From: Nostocoides jenkinsii Ben 74
GTDB taxonomy: Bacteria > Actinomycetota > Actinomycetes > Actinomycetales > Dermatophilaceae
Direction: 5' to 3'
NCBI RefSeq assembly: GCF_001046875.1
Contig: NZ_HF571038.1
Coordinates: 583,969 to 647,968, forward strand
DNA: 64,000 nucleotides
The position numbers and the translations under genes were made by a program. Under the pieces are notes generated by a model. It was not told the origin of the DNA. It searched no databases and was given only the letters and a program-made list of their open reading frames with translations. Below, piece by piece: positions 48,626 through 58,564 of this stretch. Numbering within the stretch: the first letter of the stretch is position 1; every line of letters begins with the position of its first letter.

Positions 48626-49719
48626 GACGCGGGCTCGGTATGCCGCGCGCGCCCCGCTGTCTCGATCGTCGCCGACCCGACGACGCGGGTGCCGTCATAC
48701 AGAACGACCGACTGGCCGGGAGCGACGCCGCGGATGCGTCGATCGAGGACGACCCGGACGCGGGCGCCGTCCGCCTCGACAGTCGCCGGCACCTCCTCGC
48801 CGTGGGCGCGGACCTGCGCGCCGAGCCGGCTGGGCCCGGTCGGGACGGGCCCGCACCACAGGGCCCGCATGCCGACGATCTCGTCGACGCCGAGCAGGTC
48901 TGCCGTCCCGATGGTCACGGTATTGGCTGCGCGGTCGATGCCCACGACATACCTCGCTTGGCCGTCCATCGCACTGCGGTCGAGGCCGAGGCCCTTGCGC
49001 TGGCCGATCGTGAAGCCGTAGGCGCCCTCGTGGTGACCGACCACCGACCCGTCGGCATCGAGGATCTCCCCCGGCTGCTCCCCTAGCCGCTTGGTCAGCC
49101 AGCCGCGGGTGTCCCCATCGGGGATGAAGCAGATGTCATAGGAGTCCGGCTTCTTGGCGACATAGAAGCCGCGCGCCGCCGCCTCCTCGCGCACCATCGG
49201 CTTGGTCGTGTCGCCGAGCGGGAAGAAGGCATGTGCCAGTTGCTCGGCGGTCAGGACGCCGAGGACATAGGACTGATCCTTCGCGGCATCGACGGCGCGG
49301 TGGAGTTCCCGACCGGCCGGACCGTCGACGATCTGCGCGTAGTGCCCCGTCGCCACCGCATCGAAACCGAGCGCGAGCGCCTTGTCGAGCAGGGCGCTGA
49401 ACTTGATCTTCTCGTTGCACCGCAGGCAAGGATTGGGGGTGCGGCCCGCGGCATACTCCGCGACGAAGTCGTCCATGACATCGCGCTGGAAGCGGTCGGC
49501 GAGATCCCAGACATAAAAGGGTATGCCGAGCATGTCGGCCACCCGTCTGGCATCGCCGGCGTCCTCCAATGTGCAACAGCCACGGGCCGATTCGCGCAAC
49601 GTCGCGGCCGATCGGGACAGCGCGAGGTGCACGCCGACGACCTCATGGCCGGCGTCCAGCATGCGCGCGGCGGCGACGGCGGAGTCGACGCCACCGCTCA
49701 TCGCGGCGACGACCCGCAT
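48622..49719 (-). CDS. mnmA: tRNA-specific 2-thiouridylase
   Basis: 365 residues. It transfers sulfur to uridine 34 of Lys, Glu and Gln tRNAs. The PP-loop [13 protein letters not shown] adenylates the base. [12 protein letters not shown] holds the catalytic cysteine (Cys 101) and DICFIPDGD the persulfide-forming cysteine (Cys 197). GQRKGLGL is the conserved third motif. It starts one base inside the end of the cysteine desulfurase gene, its sulfur donor, an arrangement conserved in actinobacteria. Confidence 0.97.
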   Translation of the reverse strand: MRVVAAMSGGVDSAVAAARMLDAGHEVVGVHLALSRSAATLRESARGCCTLEDAGDARRVADMLGIPFYVWDLADRFQRDVMDDFVAEYAAGRTPNPCLRCNEKIKFSALLDKALALGFDAVATGHYAQIVDGPAGRELHRAVDAAKDQSYVLGVLTAEQLAHAFFPLGDTTKPMVREEAAARGFYVAKKPDSYDICFIPDGDTRGWLTKRLGEQPGEILDADGSVVGHHEGAYGFTIGQRKGLGLDRSAMDGQARYVVGIDRAANTVTIGTADLLGVDEIVGMRALWCGPVPTGPSRLGAQVRAHGEEVPATVEADGARVRVVLDRRIRGVAPGQSVVLYDGTRVVGSATIETAGRARHTEPAS

Positions 49720-50906
49720 CAGGCGGCGCCTCGGGCTCGGCGCGCCCGGGCGACCGCCTCGGGGAGTGCCGCGAGCACCGCGTCGACGTCCGCGTGAGTG
49801 GACGTATGCCCGAGGCTCAAGCGAATCGCGCCGCCCGCCTCGTCCTCGGGGATGCCAAGGGCGAGCACGACGTGACTGGTTCTCGGGACGCCGGCGGTGC
49901 AGGCGGATCCCGTCGCCGCGTCGATGCCGGCAGCATCGAGCAGGAAGAGCAGGGAATCCCCGTCCGTGCCCGGGACGCGCAAGTGAACGTTGCCCGGCAG
50001 ACGGTCGGCGGCGCTGCCTTTAGTCCACGCGCCCGTGACTTCGATGCCGAGACCGAGCGCCAGCGCGCCGCCAATGAGGTTGTCGCGCAACGCAATCAGT
50101 CGCTGGGCCTCGGCGTCCAAGCCGTGCACCGCGGTCTCCACCGCAACGGCAAGAGCGTGCGTGCCGGCGACGTCCAAGGTCCCGGACCGAATCTGCCGCT
50201 CCTGCCCCCCGCCGTGCATCTGGGGGACGACCTGCGCATCGCGTCGCGCCAGCAACGCGCCCGTCCCGACCGGCCCGCCGAGCTTGTGCCCGGTGAGCGA
50301 GAGCAGATCGACTCCGCTCGCGGCGAAGTCGACGGGGATGTGACCGACCGCCTGCACCGCATCGCAATGCATTGGTATGCCGTGTTCCCGCGCCACCGCG
50401 CTCAGGTCGGGGATGGGCTGGATGGTCCCGATCTCGTTGTTGGCCCACATGACGGAGACGAGCGCGACATCCTCGGGGTCGTCCTGGGCAAGCGCGGCCC
50501 GAAGAGAGCTGGCTGTCACGACGCCGTCCGGCGTCGGTTCGACGAAAGTGACATTCGCGTCCTGGCTCGCGCAGAGGTACTCGACCGGATCCAGCACGGC
50601 GTGGTGCTCTATTCCACTGAGGACGAGACGGTGGCGAGCCGGGTCGGCGAGGCGGCGCGCGGCATACGCACCCTTGATTGCGAGGTTGTCGGCCTCGGTG
50701 CCGCCCGAGGTGAAGATGACCTCACTCGGGGTGGCCCCGAGGGCGCCGGCGAGCCGCTCGCGCGACTCCTCGACCAGGCGTCGGGCGCCGCGACCTGCGG
50801 CATTGACGGCGGATGGATTGCCCAGAACGTCAAGAGCCTCGATCAGCGCCGCCCGCGCCGCTGGCAGCAGCGGTGTGGTGGCGGCGTGGTCGAGATAGGC
50901 AGTCAC
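49719..50906 (-). CDS. cysteine desulfurase (IscS/NifS family)
   Basis: 395 residues. It is a PLP enzyme that takes sulfur from cysteine as a persulfide. [15 protein letters not shown] is the family start. The PLP lysine is Lys 208 in [11 protein letters not shown], and the sulfur-accepting cysteine is Cys 336 in [14 protein letters not shown]. The short loop after the cysteine and the length suggest a group I IscS/NifS protein. It overlaps mnmA by one base and is most likely the sulfur source for tRNA thiolation and perhaps for other cofactors. Confidence 0.95.
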   Translation of the reverse strand: MTAYLDHAATTPLLPAARAALIEALDVLGNPSAVNAAGRGARRLVEESRERLAGALGATPSEVIFTSGGTEADNLAIKGAYAARRLADPARHRLVLSGIEHHAVLDPVEYLCASQDANVTFVEPTPDGVVTASSLRAALAQDDPEDVALVSVMWANNEIGTIQPIPDLSAVAREHGIPMHCDAVQAVGHIPVDFAASGVDLLSLTGHKLGGPVGTGALLARRDAQVVPQMHGGGQERQIRSGTLDVAGTHALAVAVETAVHGLDAEAQRLIALRDNLIGGALALGLGIEVTGAWTKGSAADRLPGNVHLRVPGTDGDSLLFLLDAAGIDAATGSACTAGVPRTSHVVLALGIPEDEAGGAIRLSLGHTSTHADVDAVLAALPEAVARARRARGAA

Positions 50907-50960
50907 CGGGCTAGTCTAAGGACGGCGGCACTGGCGCCCCGAACCGACAACTCAGCACGA

Positions 50961-51006
50961 GTTAGTCAACTGTGGACAGCTTGCTAGGTGTCCACAGTTG
51001 ACCAAC
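50961..51006. repeat. interspersed palindromic element, copy 1
   Basis: GTTAGTCAACTGTGGACA (50961-50978) pairs with TGTCCACAGTTGACCAAC (50989-51006), one mismatch in 18. A second palindrome, CTGCTAGCAG, follows at about 51010-51019. The reverse complement of the whole (about 70 bases) recurs at 63945-64000. It sits at the 3' end of etfA and may serve as a terminator. Confidence 0.88.
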
Positions 51007-51035
51007 TGCTGCTAGCAGAAGTTCGGAGGGATGGG

Positions 51036-51992
51036 TCAGGCCTTGCTGGCCTCAACCTGGGCGGTGGCCTGCGGGAGGACCGAGAACAGGTCGCCGACGA
51101 CGCCGAAGTCGACCAACTCGAAGATCGGGGCCTCGGGGTCCTTGTTGACCGCGACGATCGTCTTGGAGGTCTGCATACCGGCGCGGTGCTGGATGGCACC
51201 GGAGATGCCGGCCGCTACATAGAGCTGCGGGCTGACCTGCTTGCCGGTCTGACCGATTTGGGCGGTGTGCGGGTACCACCCGGCATCGACTGCCGCGCGC
51301 GACGCGCCCACGGCGGCGCTGAGGGAGTCGGCGAACGCCTCGACCGCACCGAAGTCACCCGCGGTGCCGCGGCCACCCGAGACGATGATGGCCGCCTCGT
51401 TGAGCTCCGGACGCCCGCTGGCAACGCGCGGGCTCGACTCGGTGATCTTGGCCCCCTTGCCGCCCTCGGTGATGGTCAAGTTGACCGGGACGACCTGGGC
51501 CGCCGCCGCGGACTCCACCGGGGCGGCCGAGTTGGGCTTGACCGCGATGATCGGGGTCCCCTTGGTCACGCGCGCGGTGACGGTGTAGCTGCCGGCGAAC
51601 ACCGACTGCGTCGTCTCGACACCGCCGTCGCCCGCGACCACATCGACCGCGTCGGTGATCAGACCGGAGTCGGTCTTGATCGCCAGGCGTGCCGCGATCT
51701 CCTTGCCGGCCGGGTTGGCCGGGATGAGCACGGCGGCGGGCCGGAACTTCTTGACCAGCCCGGCCAGCAATTCCGCTTGCGGCGCAACGAGATAGCCCGT
51801 CACGTCAGCGTTGTCCATCGCGAACACGCGGGTCGCGCCGAAGCGCGCCAGCACCGGCTGGGCCTTCTCGACGCCGGGGCCGACAAAGATGGCGACAGGA
51901 TTGCCCACCCGCGCAGCCAGGGTCAAGAGTTCTGCGGTGGTCTTGCGGACGACGCCATTGGCGTGGTCGACGAGCACGAAAACATCAGCCAT
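51036..51992 (-). CDS. etfA: electron transfer flavoprotein subunit alpha
   Basis: 318 residues from ATG 51992 (AGGAG upstream). The C-terminal FAD-binding domain is well conserved: [52 protein letters not shown] and [20 protein letters not shown]. With EtfB it carries electrons from acyl-CoA and related dehydrogenases to the quinone pool. It is 28 bases downstream of etfB. Confidence 0.96.
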   Translation of the reverse strand: MADVFVLVDHANGVVRKTTAELLTLAARVGNPVAIFVGPGVEKAQPVLARFGATRVFAMDNADVTGYLVAPQAELLAGLVKKFRPAAVLIPANPAGKEIAARLAIKTDSGLITDAVDVVAGDGGVETTQSVFAGSYTVTARVTKGTPIIAVKPNSAAPVESAAAAQVVPVNLTITEGGKGAKITESSPRVASGRPELNEAAIIVSGGRGTAGDFGAVEAFADSLSAAVGASRAAVDAGWYPHTAQIGQTGKQVSPQLYVAAGISGAIQHRAGMQTSKTIVAVNKDPEAPIFELVDFGVVGDLFSVLPQATAQVEASKA

Positions 51993-52020
51993 GAGGGTTA
52001 CTCCTACTCGCTCGGCCGGA

Positions 52021-52797
52021 TCAGATGAACTTGCGGGCGGCCAGGAATGCGGCCAGCTTGGTGCCGCCGTCGCCCTCGTCGGTGACGATCTCGCCCTGCT
52101 CACGCGGCGGGCGCTTGGAGACGGACAAGACCTCGGTGTATGCGCCGCCGAGGCCGACCGACCCGGCATCGACTCCCAGGTCACCCAGCGACCACGTCTC
52201 GACCGGCTTCTTCTTGGCCGCCATGATCCCCTTGAAGGAGGGGTAGCGGGGCTCGTTGATCTGGTCGGTCACGGACACGACCGCGGGCAGCGCCGCCACG
52301 ATCTGCTCGCTCGCGGCGTCGCCGTCGCGGCGGGCGCGCACCGCGCCGTCCGCCACCGCAAGCGTGGCCGACATCGTCACCTGCGGAAGCCCAAGTCGCT
52401 CGGCCAGCATCGCCGGCAAGACGCCCATCGTTCCGTCGGTGGATGCCATTCCCGTGAGGACGAGGTCGGGGGTGCCGGCCTTCTTGATCGCCTCGGCGAG
52501 CACCAGCGAGGTCCCGACGGCGTCGCTTCCGGCGATGGCCTCGTCATTGATGTGGATGCCCTTGTCGGCGCCCATCTGCAGGGCCTTCTTCAGCGCGTCG
52601 GCTGCACCCGCCGGCCCGATCGTCAGCACCGTGACTTCACCACTGTCGGCCTCGACGAGCTTCAGCGCCTCTTCGATGGCGTACTCGTCAAGCTCGGACA
52701 ACAGGCCGTCACCGGTGCGGTCGGTGGTGTTGTCGTCCTCGAAGTGACGGTCCGCCTGCGTGTCCGGGACGTACTTGACACAAACGACGATGTTCAT
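52021..52797 (-). CDS. etfB: electron transfer flavoprotein subunit beta
   Basis: 258 residues. NIVVCVKYVPDTQADRHF at the start, DEYAIEEALKLVEA, and the AMP-binding segment DLVLTGMASTDGTMGVLPAMLAERLGLPQVT are typical. EtfB binds the AMP moiety and completes the ETF dimer. It is first in the etfB-etfA unit, in the order conserved across actinobacteria. Confidence 0.96.
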   Translation of the reverse strand: MNIVVCVKYVPDTQADRHFEDDNTTDRTGDGLLSELDEYAIEEALKLVEADSGEVTVLTIGPAGAADALKKALQMGADKGIHINDEAIAGSDAVGTSLVLAEAIKKAGTPDLVLTGMASTDGTMGVLPAMLAERLGLPQVTMSATLAVADGAVRARRDGDAASEQIVAALPAVVSVTDQINEPRYPSFKGIMAAKKKPVETWSLGDLGVDAGSVGLGGAYTEVLSVSKRPPREQGEIVTDEGDGGTKLAAFLAARKFI

Positions 52798-52937
52798 GAA
52801 TTCGTCTTGCTTCCTGTCCGATGTCGCGCCGCACGTCGGGGCGCCTGGATGCCGTCCATCTTCGCAGCCGCAATCGCGGTGAACCGACCGCGCCCGACGT
52901 GATTACAGACACGCGGGCAGCGGGAGACCTGCCCTGG

Positions 52938-53717
52938 TCAGCGCCCGCAGAAGGTCGCCTTGCCGGGGCCGCGCTCGACGAACGAAGTCATTCCGGCCGA
53001 ACGATCCTCGGTTGCAAAGAGCGCGGAGAACAGCATTCGCTCGATCTCCAAGCCCGTGCCGAGGTCGGTGTCCAAACCCCGGTCGATGGCCTCCTTGGCA
53101 GCCCGCAGGGCCAGCGACGCACCGCCGACATAACGCGACATACGTTCTCGGGCTACGGCATACACCTGATCTGCGGGCACGACCTCGTCCACGAGACCGA
53201 TCGCCAGCGCCTCCGCAGCCTTGACGAATCGGCCGCTGAACACCAGGTCCTTGGCCTTGGCCGGACCGACCAGACGGGCTAGTCGCTGAGTGCCGCCGGC
53301 GCCGGGGATGATGCCCAGCAGCATCTCGGGCTGACCCAAGGTCGCGTCCTCGGCGGCGATCCGGAAGTCGCACGCGAGCGCGACTTCGCACCCACCACCC
53401 AGGGCATAGCCCGTGATGGCGGCCACGGTCGGCTTCGGGATTCCGGCGAGGGCCCGCGTGAAGTCCTGCAGCCCGTGCGACGCGCGAGCCATGTCGACAT
53501 AGCTCATCGCCTGCATCTGCTTGATGTCCGCGCCCGCGGCGAAGACCTTCTCGCCGCCATAGACGATGACGGCCGCAATGTCGTCGCGCGACCCCGCCTC
53601 GGCAGCCGCCTCGGACAACTCCGTCTGAACTGTGAGGTTCAGCGCGTTCATAGGTGGGCGGTCGAGCCGGATCGTGCCGATGCCGTCCTCGACGTCGAGC
53701 CGGACGAACTCGCCCAC
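52938..53717 (-). CDS. enoyl-CoA hydratase/isomerase family protein
   Basis: 259 residues from GTG 53717, one base after the YbjN-like gene stop. It has the crotonase fold: oxyanion-hole segments FAAGADIKQM and ALGGGCEVALACDFRIAAEDA, and the catalytic-glutamate region LGQPEMLLGIIPGAGGTQRLARLVG. This pattern (two Glu and GAGGTQRL) is that of true enoyl-CoA hydratases of fatty-acid beta-oxidation. It lies next to etfAB, whose electron flow serves the same pathway. Confidence 0.93.
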   Translation of the reverse strand: MGEFVRLDVEDGIGTIRLDRPPMNALNLTVQTELSEAAAEAGSRDDIAAVIVYGGEKVFAAGADIKQMQAMSYVDMARASHGLQDFTRALAGIPKPTVAAITGYALGGGCEVALACDFRIAAEDATLGQPEMLLGIIPGAGGTQRLARLVGPAKAKDLVFSGRFVKAAEALAIGLVDEVVPADQVYAVARERMSRYVGGASLALRAAKEAIDRGLDTDLGTGLEIERMLFSALFATEDRSAGMTSFVERGPGKATFCGR

Positions 53718-53718
53718 G

Positions 53719-54291
53719 TCAGCGCTCGGCGCCGTTGAGGCCGAACGATGCCCCGGGTTCCGGCGCGGCTGGGCCAGGCTGACCCTGCGTCTGCGCATCC
53801 GCGGCGGACTGCATTGCCGCAAAGGCCTCATCACCCATCGCCCGCTGGTGCCACAGGCCAACCGCGTGCATCACGAGCGGAATGGCGACCTGGAACAGGC
53901 TCTGCAGGTCCGCCCCACGCGGCAACATGTGCTCGGATGTGACCAGCAGGGTGTCGTCGGCGAGCGCGGTCTTGATGCAGTTGAACGCCGCATTGACCTC
54001 ATTACAGACCTCAAGTCGCTCCAGCCGCCCCTCCGGCACCGGCTCGCTGAGGCGCCACTGCCCGAACACGCGCACGATCTCGGCATCGTCGTCCGAGGGC
54101 CGCACAAACATCTGTTGGTCCTGCACGGTGAACGAAATGTCGCCGTCCTGGTCGACCTCGGGCTGCAGGCCGAGAGCGGTCACGGCCTCCAAAACGCGGT
54201 CGCGCAGCGGTGCCGGGGCCTCCTCGGGCTGGCCCCCGGCGGGAGCGGCGCCGAAGCCGGGCAGGTTGGGCAGAGCAGTGGGATCAGTCAT
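53719..54291 (-). CDS. YbjN-domain/type III secretion chaperone-like protein
   Basis: 190 residues. A proline/alanine-rich N-terminus is followed by a YbjN-like fold from about residue 30. Recognisable parts are VDQDGDISFTVQDQQMFVRPSDDDAEIVRVFGQW and RLEVCNEVNAAFNCIKTALADDTLLVTSEHMLP. Such domains are found in small actinobacterial proteins without an assigned role. The gene is coupled to the enoyl-CoA hydratase (one base between) and divergent from glgX. Confidence 0.78.
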   Translation of the reverse strand: MTDPTALPNLPGFGAAPAGGQPEEAPAPLRDRVLEAVTALGLQPEVDQDGDISFTVQDQQMFVRPSDDDAEIVRVFGQWRLSEPVPEGRLERLEVCNEVNAAFNCIKTALADDTLLVTSEHMLPRGADLQSLFQVAIPLVMHAVGLWHQRAMGDEAFAAMQSAADAQTQGQPGPAAPEPGASFGLNGAER

Positions 54292-54324
54292 GCCCCAACG
54301 CTACCCCGGGGCTAGCCTGTCCCT

Positions 54325-56358
54325 ATGCCCCAATCGAGTCGGGAACTACCGCCGGCCCCCGGGATGCGACTCACTGACGTCGGCGCGGAGTTCTCGGTGT
54401 ATGCCGGGCACGCCGACGCGGTGAGTCTGCTCTTGATCGATGGACCCGATCACGGAGCGCCCCGTCGAGAGATCCCGCTGACCGAACGAGCCCACGGTTG
54501 GTGGTTCGGCACCATCCCCGGGGTGCGCGCCGGACAGCGCTATGCGCTGCGCTCCGACGGCCCCCGCGACGCAGGCGCTGGCCATCACTACAACCCCGAT
54601 GCGCTGCTGCTGGATCCGTATGCCCGCGCTATCGACAACCAGGGCATCGCCACCGTGGTGACCGGAGACTTCGACTGGTCCGGCGATGTGCACCCACAGC
54701 GCCGGTGGAGCGACACCGTGATCTATGAGGCCCACGTCCGGGGTCTCACGATGCGCCACCCCGGCGTGCCGGCCCACCTGCGCGGCACCTTCGCCGGCGT
54801 CGCGCACCCCGTGGTGATCGAGCACCTGCGCAGCCTCGGCGTGACGGCGATCGAGTTGCTGCCCATCCACGCCCTGATGAGCGAGTCGATGCTTGTGGCC
54901 AAGGGCATGGGCAACTACTGGGGCTACAACAGCCTCGGCTTTTTTGCGCCAGAGCCCCGGTATGCCGCGGCCCGCGATGCCGAGGGCATCCTCGCCGAGT
55001 TCAAGGGCATGGTGAAACTGCTGCACCAGGCGGGCATCGAAGTCCTCCTCGACGTGGTCTACAACCACACCGCGGAGCAGGGGTCGCGCGGCGGCCATAC
55101 CCTCTCCTGGCGCGGGCTCGACAACCGCGCCTACTACCGCCTCGACGCCGGCGGACGCGAAGTCGACTTCACCGGCTGCGGCAACACCCTCGACCTGCGT
55201 CATCCCGTTGTCGTTCGGCAAGTGCTGGATTCGCTGCGCTACTGGGTGCAGGAGTGCCACGTCGACGGCTTCCGCTTCGACCTGGCGGTCGCCCTCGGTC
55301 GCGGCCGCGACGACGCCTTCGACCCCGACCACGCCTTCCTGGTGGCGTTGCGCTCCGACCCGATCCTGGCGACCACCAAGCTCATCGCCGAGCCGTGGGA
55401 CGTCGGCCCCTTCGGCTGGCGCACCGGCGCATTCCCGCCGCCCTTTGCCGAGTGGAACGACCGCTACCGCGACGATGTCCGGACCTTCTGGCTGACCGAT
55501 GTCGCGGCACAGTTCGGCAACCATCAGCGCCACGGCGTCCGCGATCTCGCCACGCGCCTGGCCGGCTCGGCCGACTTCTTCGCCCCCCACGACCGCGGGC
55601 CGCTGGCCTCGGTGAACTTCGTCGCCGCCCACGACGGATTCACGCTGGCCGACCTCACGGCATACAACGAGAAACACAACGAATCCAATGGCGAGGGCAA
55701 CCGCGACGGCTCGTCCCACAATCGCTCGTGGAATCACGGCGTCGAGGGCCCCAGCGACGACCAGAACGTCCTCGACTGGCGCAGGCGCGCGATGCGCAAC
55801 TTGCTGGGCACGCTGCTGCTCTCCCAAGGCGTGCCAATGATCAATGCGGGCGATGAGTTCGGTCGTAGCCAGCACGGCAACAACAATCCCTACTGCCAAG
55901 ACAACGAACTCACGTGGTTCAACTGGCAGCACAAGCCCTGGCAGCAGGCGCTGATGGCGACGACGGCCCACCTCACCTCGCTTCGCCGGCAATTCCCCGT
56001 GCTGCGCCAACGGCATTTCCTCACCGGCGCGGAGTCGTCGGGCGGCGTTCGCGACGTCGCCTGGTATGGCGCGGATGGCCTCCCCATGTCCGCGGCAGCC
56101 TGGGACAACTCGGCCACCTCCGTCCTGCAGATGCTGTTGCACAGCACCGATCCACAGGAGACGGGGCTGCTCCTCGTCGTCAACGGCGGCATCAACGAGC
56201 GCACGGTGACCCTCCCCGGGGGGAGCGACGCGGCATACGAACTGCTGTGGAATAGCGCTGATGAGTGGCCGGGTGAGCCGGGTCCCCGGCGCGGCCCGAG
56301 CCCGATTGCGTTGGCCCCGACCACGATTCAGGTATGGGGGTGCCCCACCCCCGCCTGA
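54325..56358 (+). CDS. glgX: glycogen debranching enzyme (isoamylase type)
   Basis: 677 residues. It cleaves alpha-1,6 branches, acting with glycogen phosphorylase in degradation. An N-terminal CBM48 domain (FSVYAGHADAVSLLL...) is followed by a GH13_11 core with all motifs: DVVYNHTAEQ, VDGFRFDLAVALGR (nucleophile Asp), LIAEPWDVG (acid Glu) and VNFVAAHDGFTLADL (third Asp). NWGYNS-type and WRRRAMRNLL segments match GlgX. It opens the five-gene alpha-glucan operon, 117 bases before glgE. Confidence 0.95.
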   Translation: MPQSSRELPPAPGMRLTDVGAEFSVYAGHADAVSLLLIDGPDHGAPRREIPLTERAHGWWFGTIPGVRAGQRYALRSDGPRDAGAGHHYNPDALLLDPYARAIDNQGIATVVTGDFDWSGDVHPQRRWSDTVIYEAHVRGLTMRHPGVPAHLRGTFAGVAHPVVIEHLRSLGVTAIELLPIHALMSESMLVAKGMGNYWGYNSLGFFAPEPRYAAARDAEGILAEFKGMVKLLHQAGIEVLLDVVYNHTAEQGSRGGHTLSWRGLDNRAYYRLDAGGREVDFTGCGNTLDLRHPVVVRQVLDSLRYWVQECHVDGFRFDLAVALGRGRDDAFDPDHAFLVALRSDPILATTKLIAEPWDVGPFGWRTGAFPPPFAEWNDRYRDDVRTFWLTDVAAQFGNHQRHGVRDLATRLAGSADFFAPHDRGPLASVNFVAAHDGFTLADLTAYNEKHNESNGEGNRDGSSHNRSWNHGVEGPSDDQNVLDWRRRAMRNLLGTLLLSQGVPMINAGDEFGRSQHGNNNPYCQDNELTWFNWQHKPWQQALMATTAHLTSLRRQFPVLRQRHFLTGAESSGGVRDVAWYGADGLPMSAAAWDNSATSVLQMLLHSTDPQETGLLLVVNGGINERTVTLPGGSDAAYELLWNSADEWPGEPGPRRGPSPIALAPTTIQVWGCPTPA

Positions 56359-56475
56359 CGGGCACCCGTTTGCGGCACCTGATCACGCCACGGGTGGGTG
56401 CGACAGACGAGACTCGGTTCGAGGACGGAGGTGGGCCCCGGTGCATCGAGCAGCGTCAGCCGATAGCGTTGGGAT

Positions 56476-58557
56476 GTGACCAATGCCTCCTCTCCCGCTG
56501 CCGCATCCCTCGACTCGGCCTCGGGCGGCACGGCGACCACGCCGCCGCTGTCGACGCCTCCGCAGACGCCGATCGGCCGGATCCCCGTCCAAAACGTCGA
56601 GCCCGTCGTCGACAACGGCTCCCGGCCCGCGAAGTCCGTTGTTGGCGAGACGTTTCCGGTGTCAGCGACGGTCTTCCGCGAGGGTCACGACGCCGTCAAC
56701 GCGAGCCTCGTGCTGACCGATCCCGACGGCCGGGAAGCCGTTAGCGCGATGGTGTGCGCCAATCCGGGCCTCAACCACTGGGTCAGCGAGATCACCGCCG
56801 ACCGGCCGGGACTGTGGCATTACCGGATCGAGGGCTGGTCCGATCCCTACGGCACCTGGGTCCACGACGCCACGATCAAGGTGGCAGCCGGTGTCGACGT
56901 CGAGCTCATGCTCACCGAGGGTGCGCTGCTCATGTCCCGCGCCGCCAAGCAACCGGGCCGCTCCGGGACCGGTCGCCTGCTCCTGGACGAGGCCGCCGCC
57001 GCCCTCGCGGACACCGGCCAGACTGCCGAGGTGCGGCTCAACGCCGGCCTGAGCCGCGAGGTTCACGAAGAAATGGCCGCTCTCGCCCTGCGCGACATGG
57101 TCAGCCCCTCCCTCGACTACCCGCTCTTGGTCGAGCGCGAGCGGGCTCTGTATGGCGCGTGGTACGAGATCTTTCCGCGCTCCGAAGGCTGCCGCTACGA
57201 CTCCGAGACGGAGCAGTGGGTCTCGGGCACGTTCGCCACTGCCGCGAAGCGGCTGCCCGCCATTGCCGCGATGGGCTTCGATGTCGTCTATCTGACGCCG
57301 ATCCACCCGATCGGTCGCGCCGCGCGCAAGGGCCCCAACAACACCCTGAACGCCGGGCCGCACGATCCCGGCAGCCCTTATGCCATCGGCTCCCCCGATG
57401 GCGGGCACGACGCCCTGCACCCCGACCTCGGCACGTTCGACGACTTCGACGCCTTCGTCGCCGAGGCCGAGCGGCTCGGGATGGAGGTCGCGATGGACAT
57501 TGCGCTCCAGGCCTCTCCCGATCACCCGTGGGTGAACTCGCACCCGGAGTTCTTCACCACGCGGGCCGACGGCACGATCGCCTACGCCGAGAACCCCCCG
57601 AAGAAGTACCAGGACATTTATCCGCTCAACTTCGACAACGATCCGGCCGGGGCGTATGCCGAGGTCCGCCGCGTGATCCAGGTCTGGATCGACCACGGCG
57701 TCAAGATCTTCCGCGTCGACAACCCGCACACCAAGCCGGTGGAGTTCTGGCAGTGGCTGATCGAGGACGTCGCCAAGGACCACCCCGACGTCATCTGGCT
57801 CGCCGAGGCTTTCACCAAGCCAGCCATGATGCACACGCTCGGCAAGGTGGGGTTCCAGCAGAGCTATACCTACTACGCCTGGCGCAACGCCCGTTGGGAG
57901 CTGCAGGAATACTGCACCGAACTCGCCGGCCCGGCCGCGACCTACATGCGTCCGAGCTTCTGGCCGACGACCCACGACATCCTCACGCCATACATGCAAT
58001 TCGGCGGCCTCGCTGCGTGGAAGTTGCGCGCGGCATTGGCCGCGACACTCGTGCCGACCTATGGCATCTACGCAGGCTACGAACTCGTCGAGCACGTCGC
58101 CCGCCCGGGTGCGGAGGAGCAGATCGACAACGAGAAATACCAGTTCAAGGACCGGCGCTGGGCTGACTATGAGAAGGGCGGCCCGAAAGAAGGGCAGTCC
58201 CTCGCGCCGTACCTCACGCGGATCAACGAGATTCGCGCCGCGCACCCCGCCCTGCGTTGGCTGCGCAATCTGCGGTTCCACCACGTCGACGACGACAACA
58301 TCATGTGCTTCTCGAAGTCGCGGGTGCTGTCCGACGGTCAGATCGACACGATCATCGTCGTGGCGAACCTCGACCCGCACAGCACGCGGTCCTCGATGGT
58401 CCGCCTCAACATGCCCGCCCTCGGGATGGGCTATCACGACAGCTTCGTCGCGCACGACCTGATCACGGATGCGACGTGGCAGTGGTGGGAGCACAATTAC
58501 GTGCGCCTCGGCCCCGAGGGCGAGCCCGTGCACATCATCCACGTCCGTCGTTCCTGA
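56476..58557 (+). CDS. glgE: alpha-1,4-glucan:maltose-1-phosphate maltosyltransferase
   Basis: 693 residues, GTG start. It extends alpha-glucan chains using maltose-1-phosphate. It is a GH13_3 enzyme: RIPVQNVEPVVDNGSRPAKSVVGE at the start is typical. Then come the substrate-binding region LTPIHPIGRAARKGPNN, the nucleophile Asp in IFRVDNPHTKPVEFWQW, and the acid Glu in WLAEAFTKPAMM. The protein is complete. It is followed by the kinase that makes maltose-1-phosphate and by the branching enzyme. Confidence 0.96.
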   Translation: MTNASSPAAASLDSASGGTATTPPLSTPPQTPIGRIPVQNVEPVVDNGSRPAKSVVGETFPVSATVFREGHDAVNASLVLTDPDGREAVSAMVCANPGLNHWVSEITADRPGLWHYRIEGWSDPYGTWVHDATIKVAAGVDVELMLTEGALLMSRAAKQPGRSGTGRLLLDEAAAALADTGQTAEVRLNAGLSREVHEEMAALALRDMVSPSLDYPLLVERERALYGAWYEIFPRSEGCRYDSETEQWVSGTFATAAKRLPAIAAMGFDVVYLTPIHPIGRAARKGPNNTLNAGPHDPGSPYAIGSPDGGHDALHPDLGTFDDFDAFVAEAERLGMEVAMDIALQASPDHPWVNSHPEFFTTRADGTIAYAENPPKKYQDIYPLNFDNDPAGAYAEVRRVIQVWIDHGVKIFRVDNPHTKPVEFWQWLIEDVAKDHPDVIWLAEAFTKPAMMHTLGKVGFQQSYTYYAWRNARWELQEYCTELAGPAATYMRPSFWPTTHDILTPYMQFGGLAAWKLRAALAATLVPTYGIYAGYELVEHVARPGAEEQIDNEKYQFKDRRWADYEKGGPKEGQSLAPYLTRINEIRAAHPALRWLRNLRFHHVDDDNIMCFSKSRVLSDGQIDTIIVVANLDPHSTRSSMVRLNMPALGMGYHDSFVAHDLITDATWQWWEHNYVRLGPEGEPVHIIHVRRS

Positions 58558-58564
58558 GGTAGGC

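Noticed and set aside
54346..56142. Minus-strand frame of 598 codons
   Set aside because: Antisense to glgX with no recognisable domain; glgX itself has all catalytic motifs.
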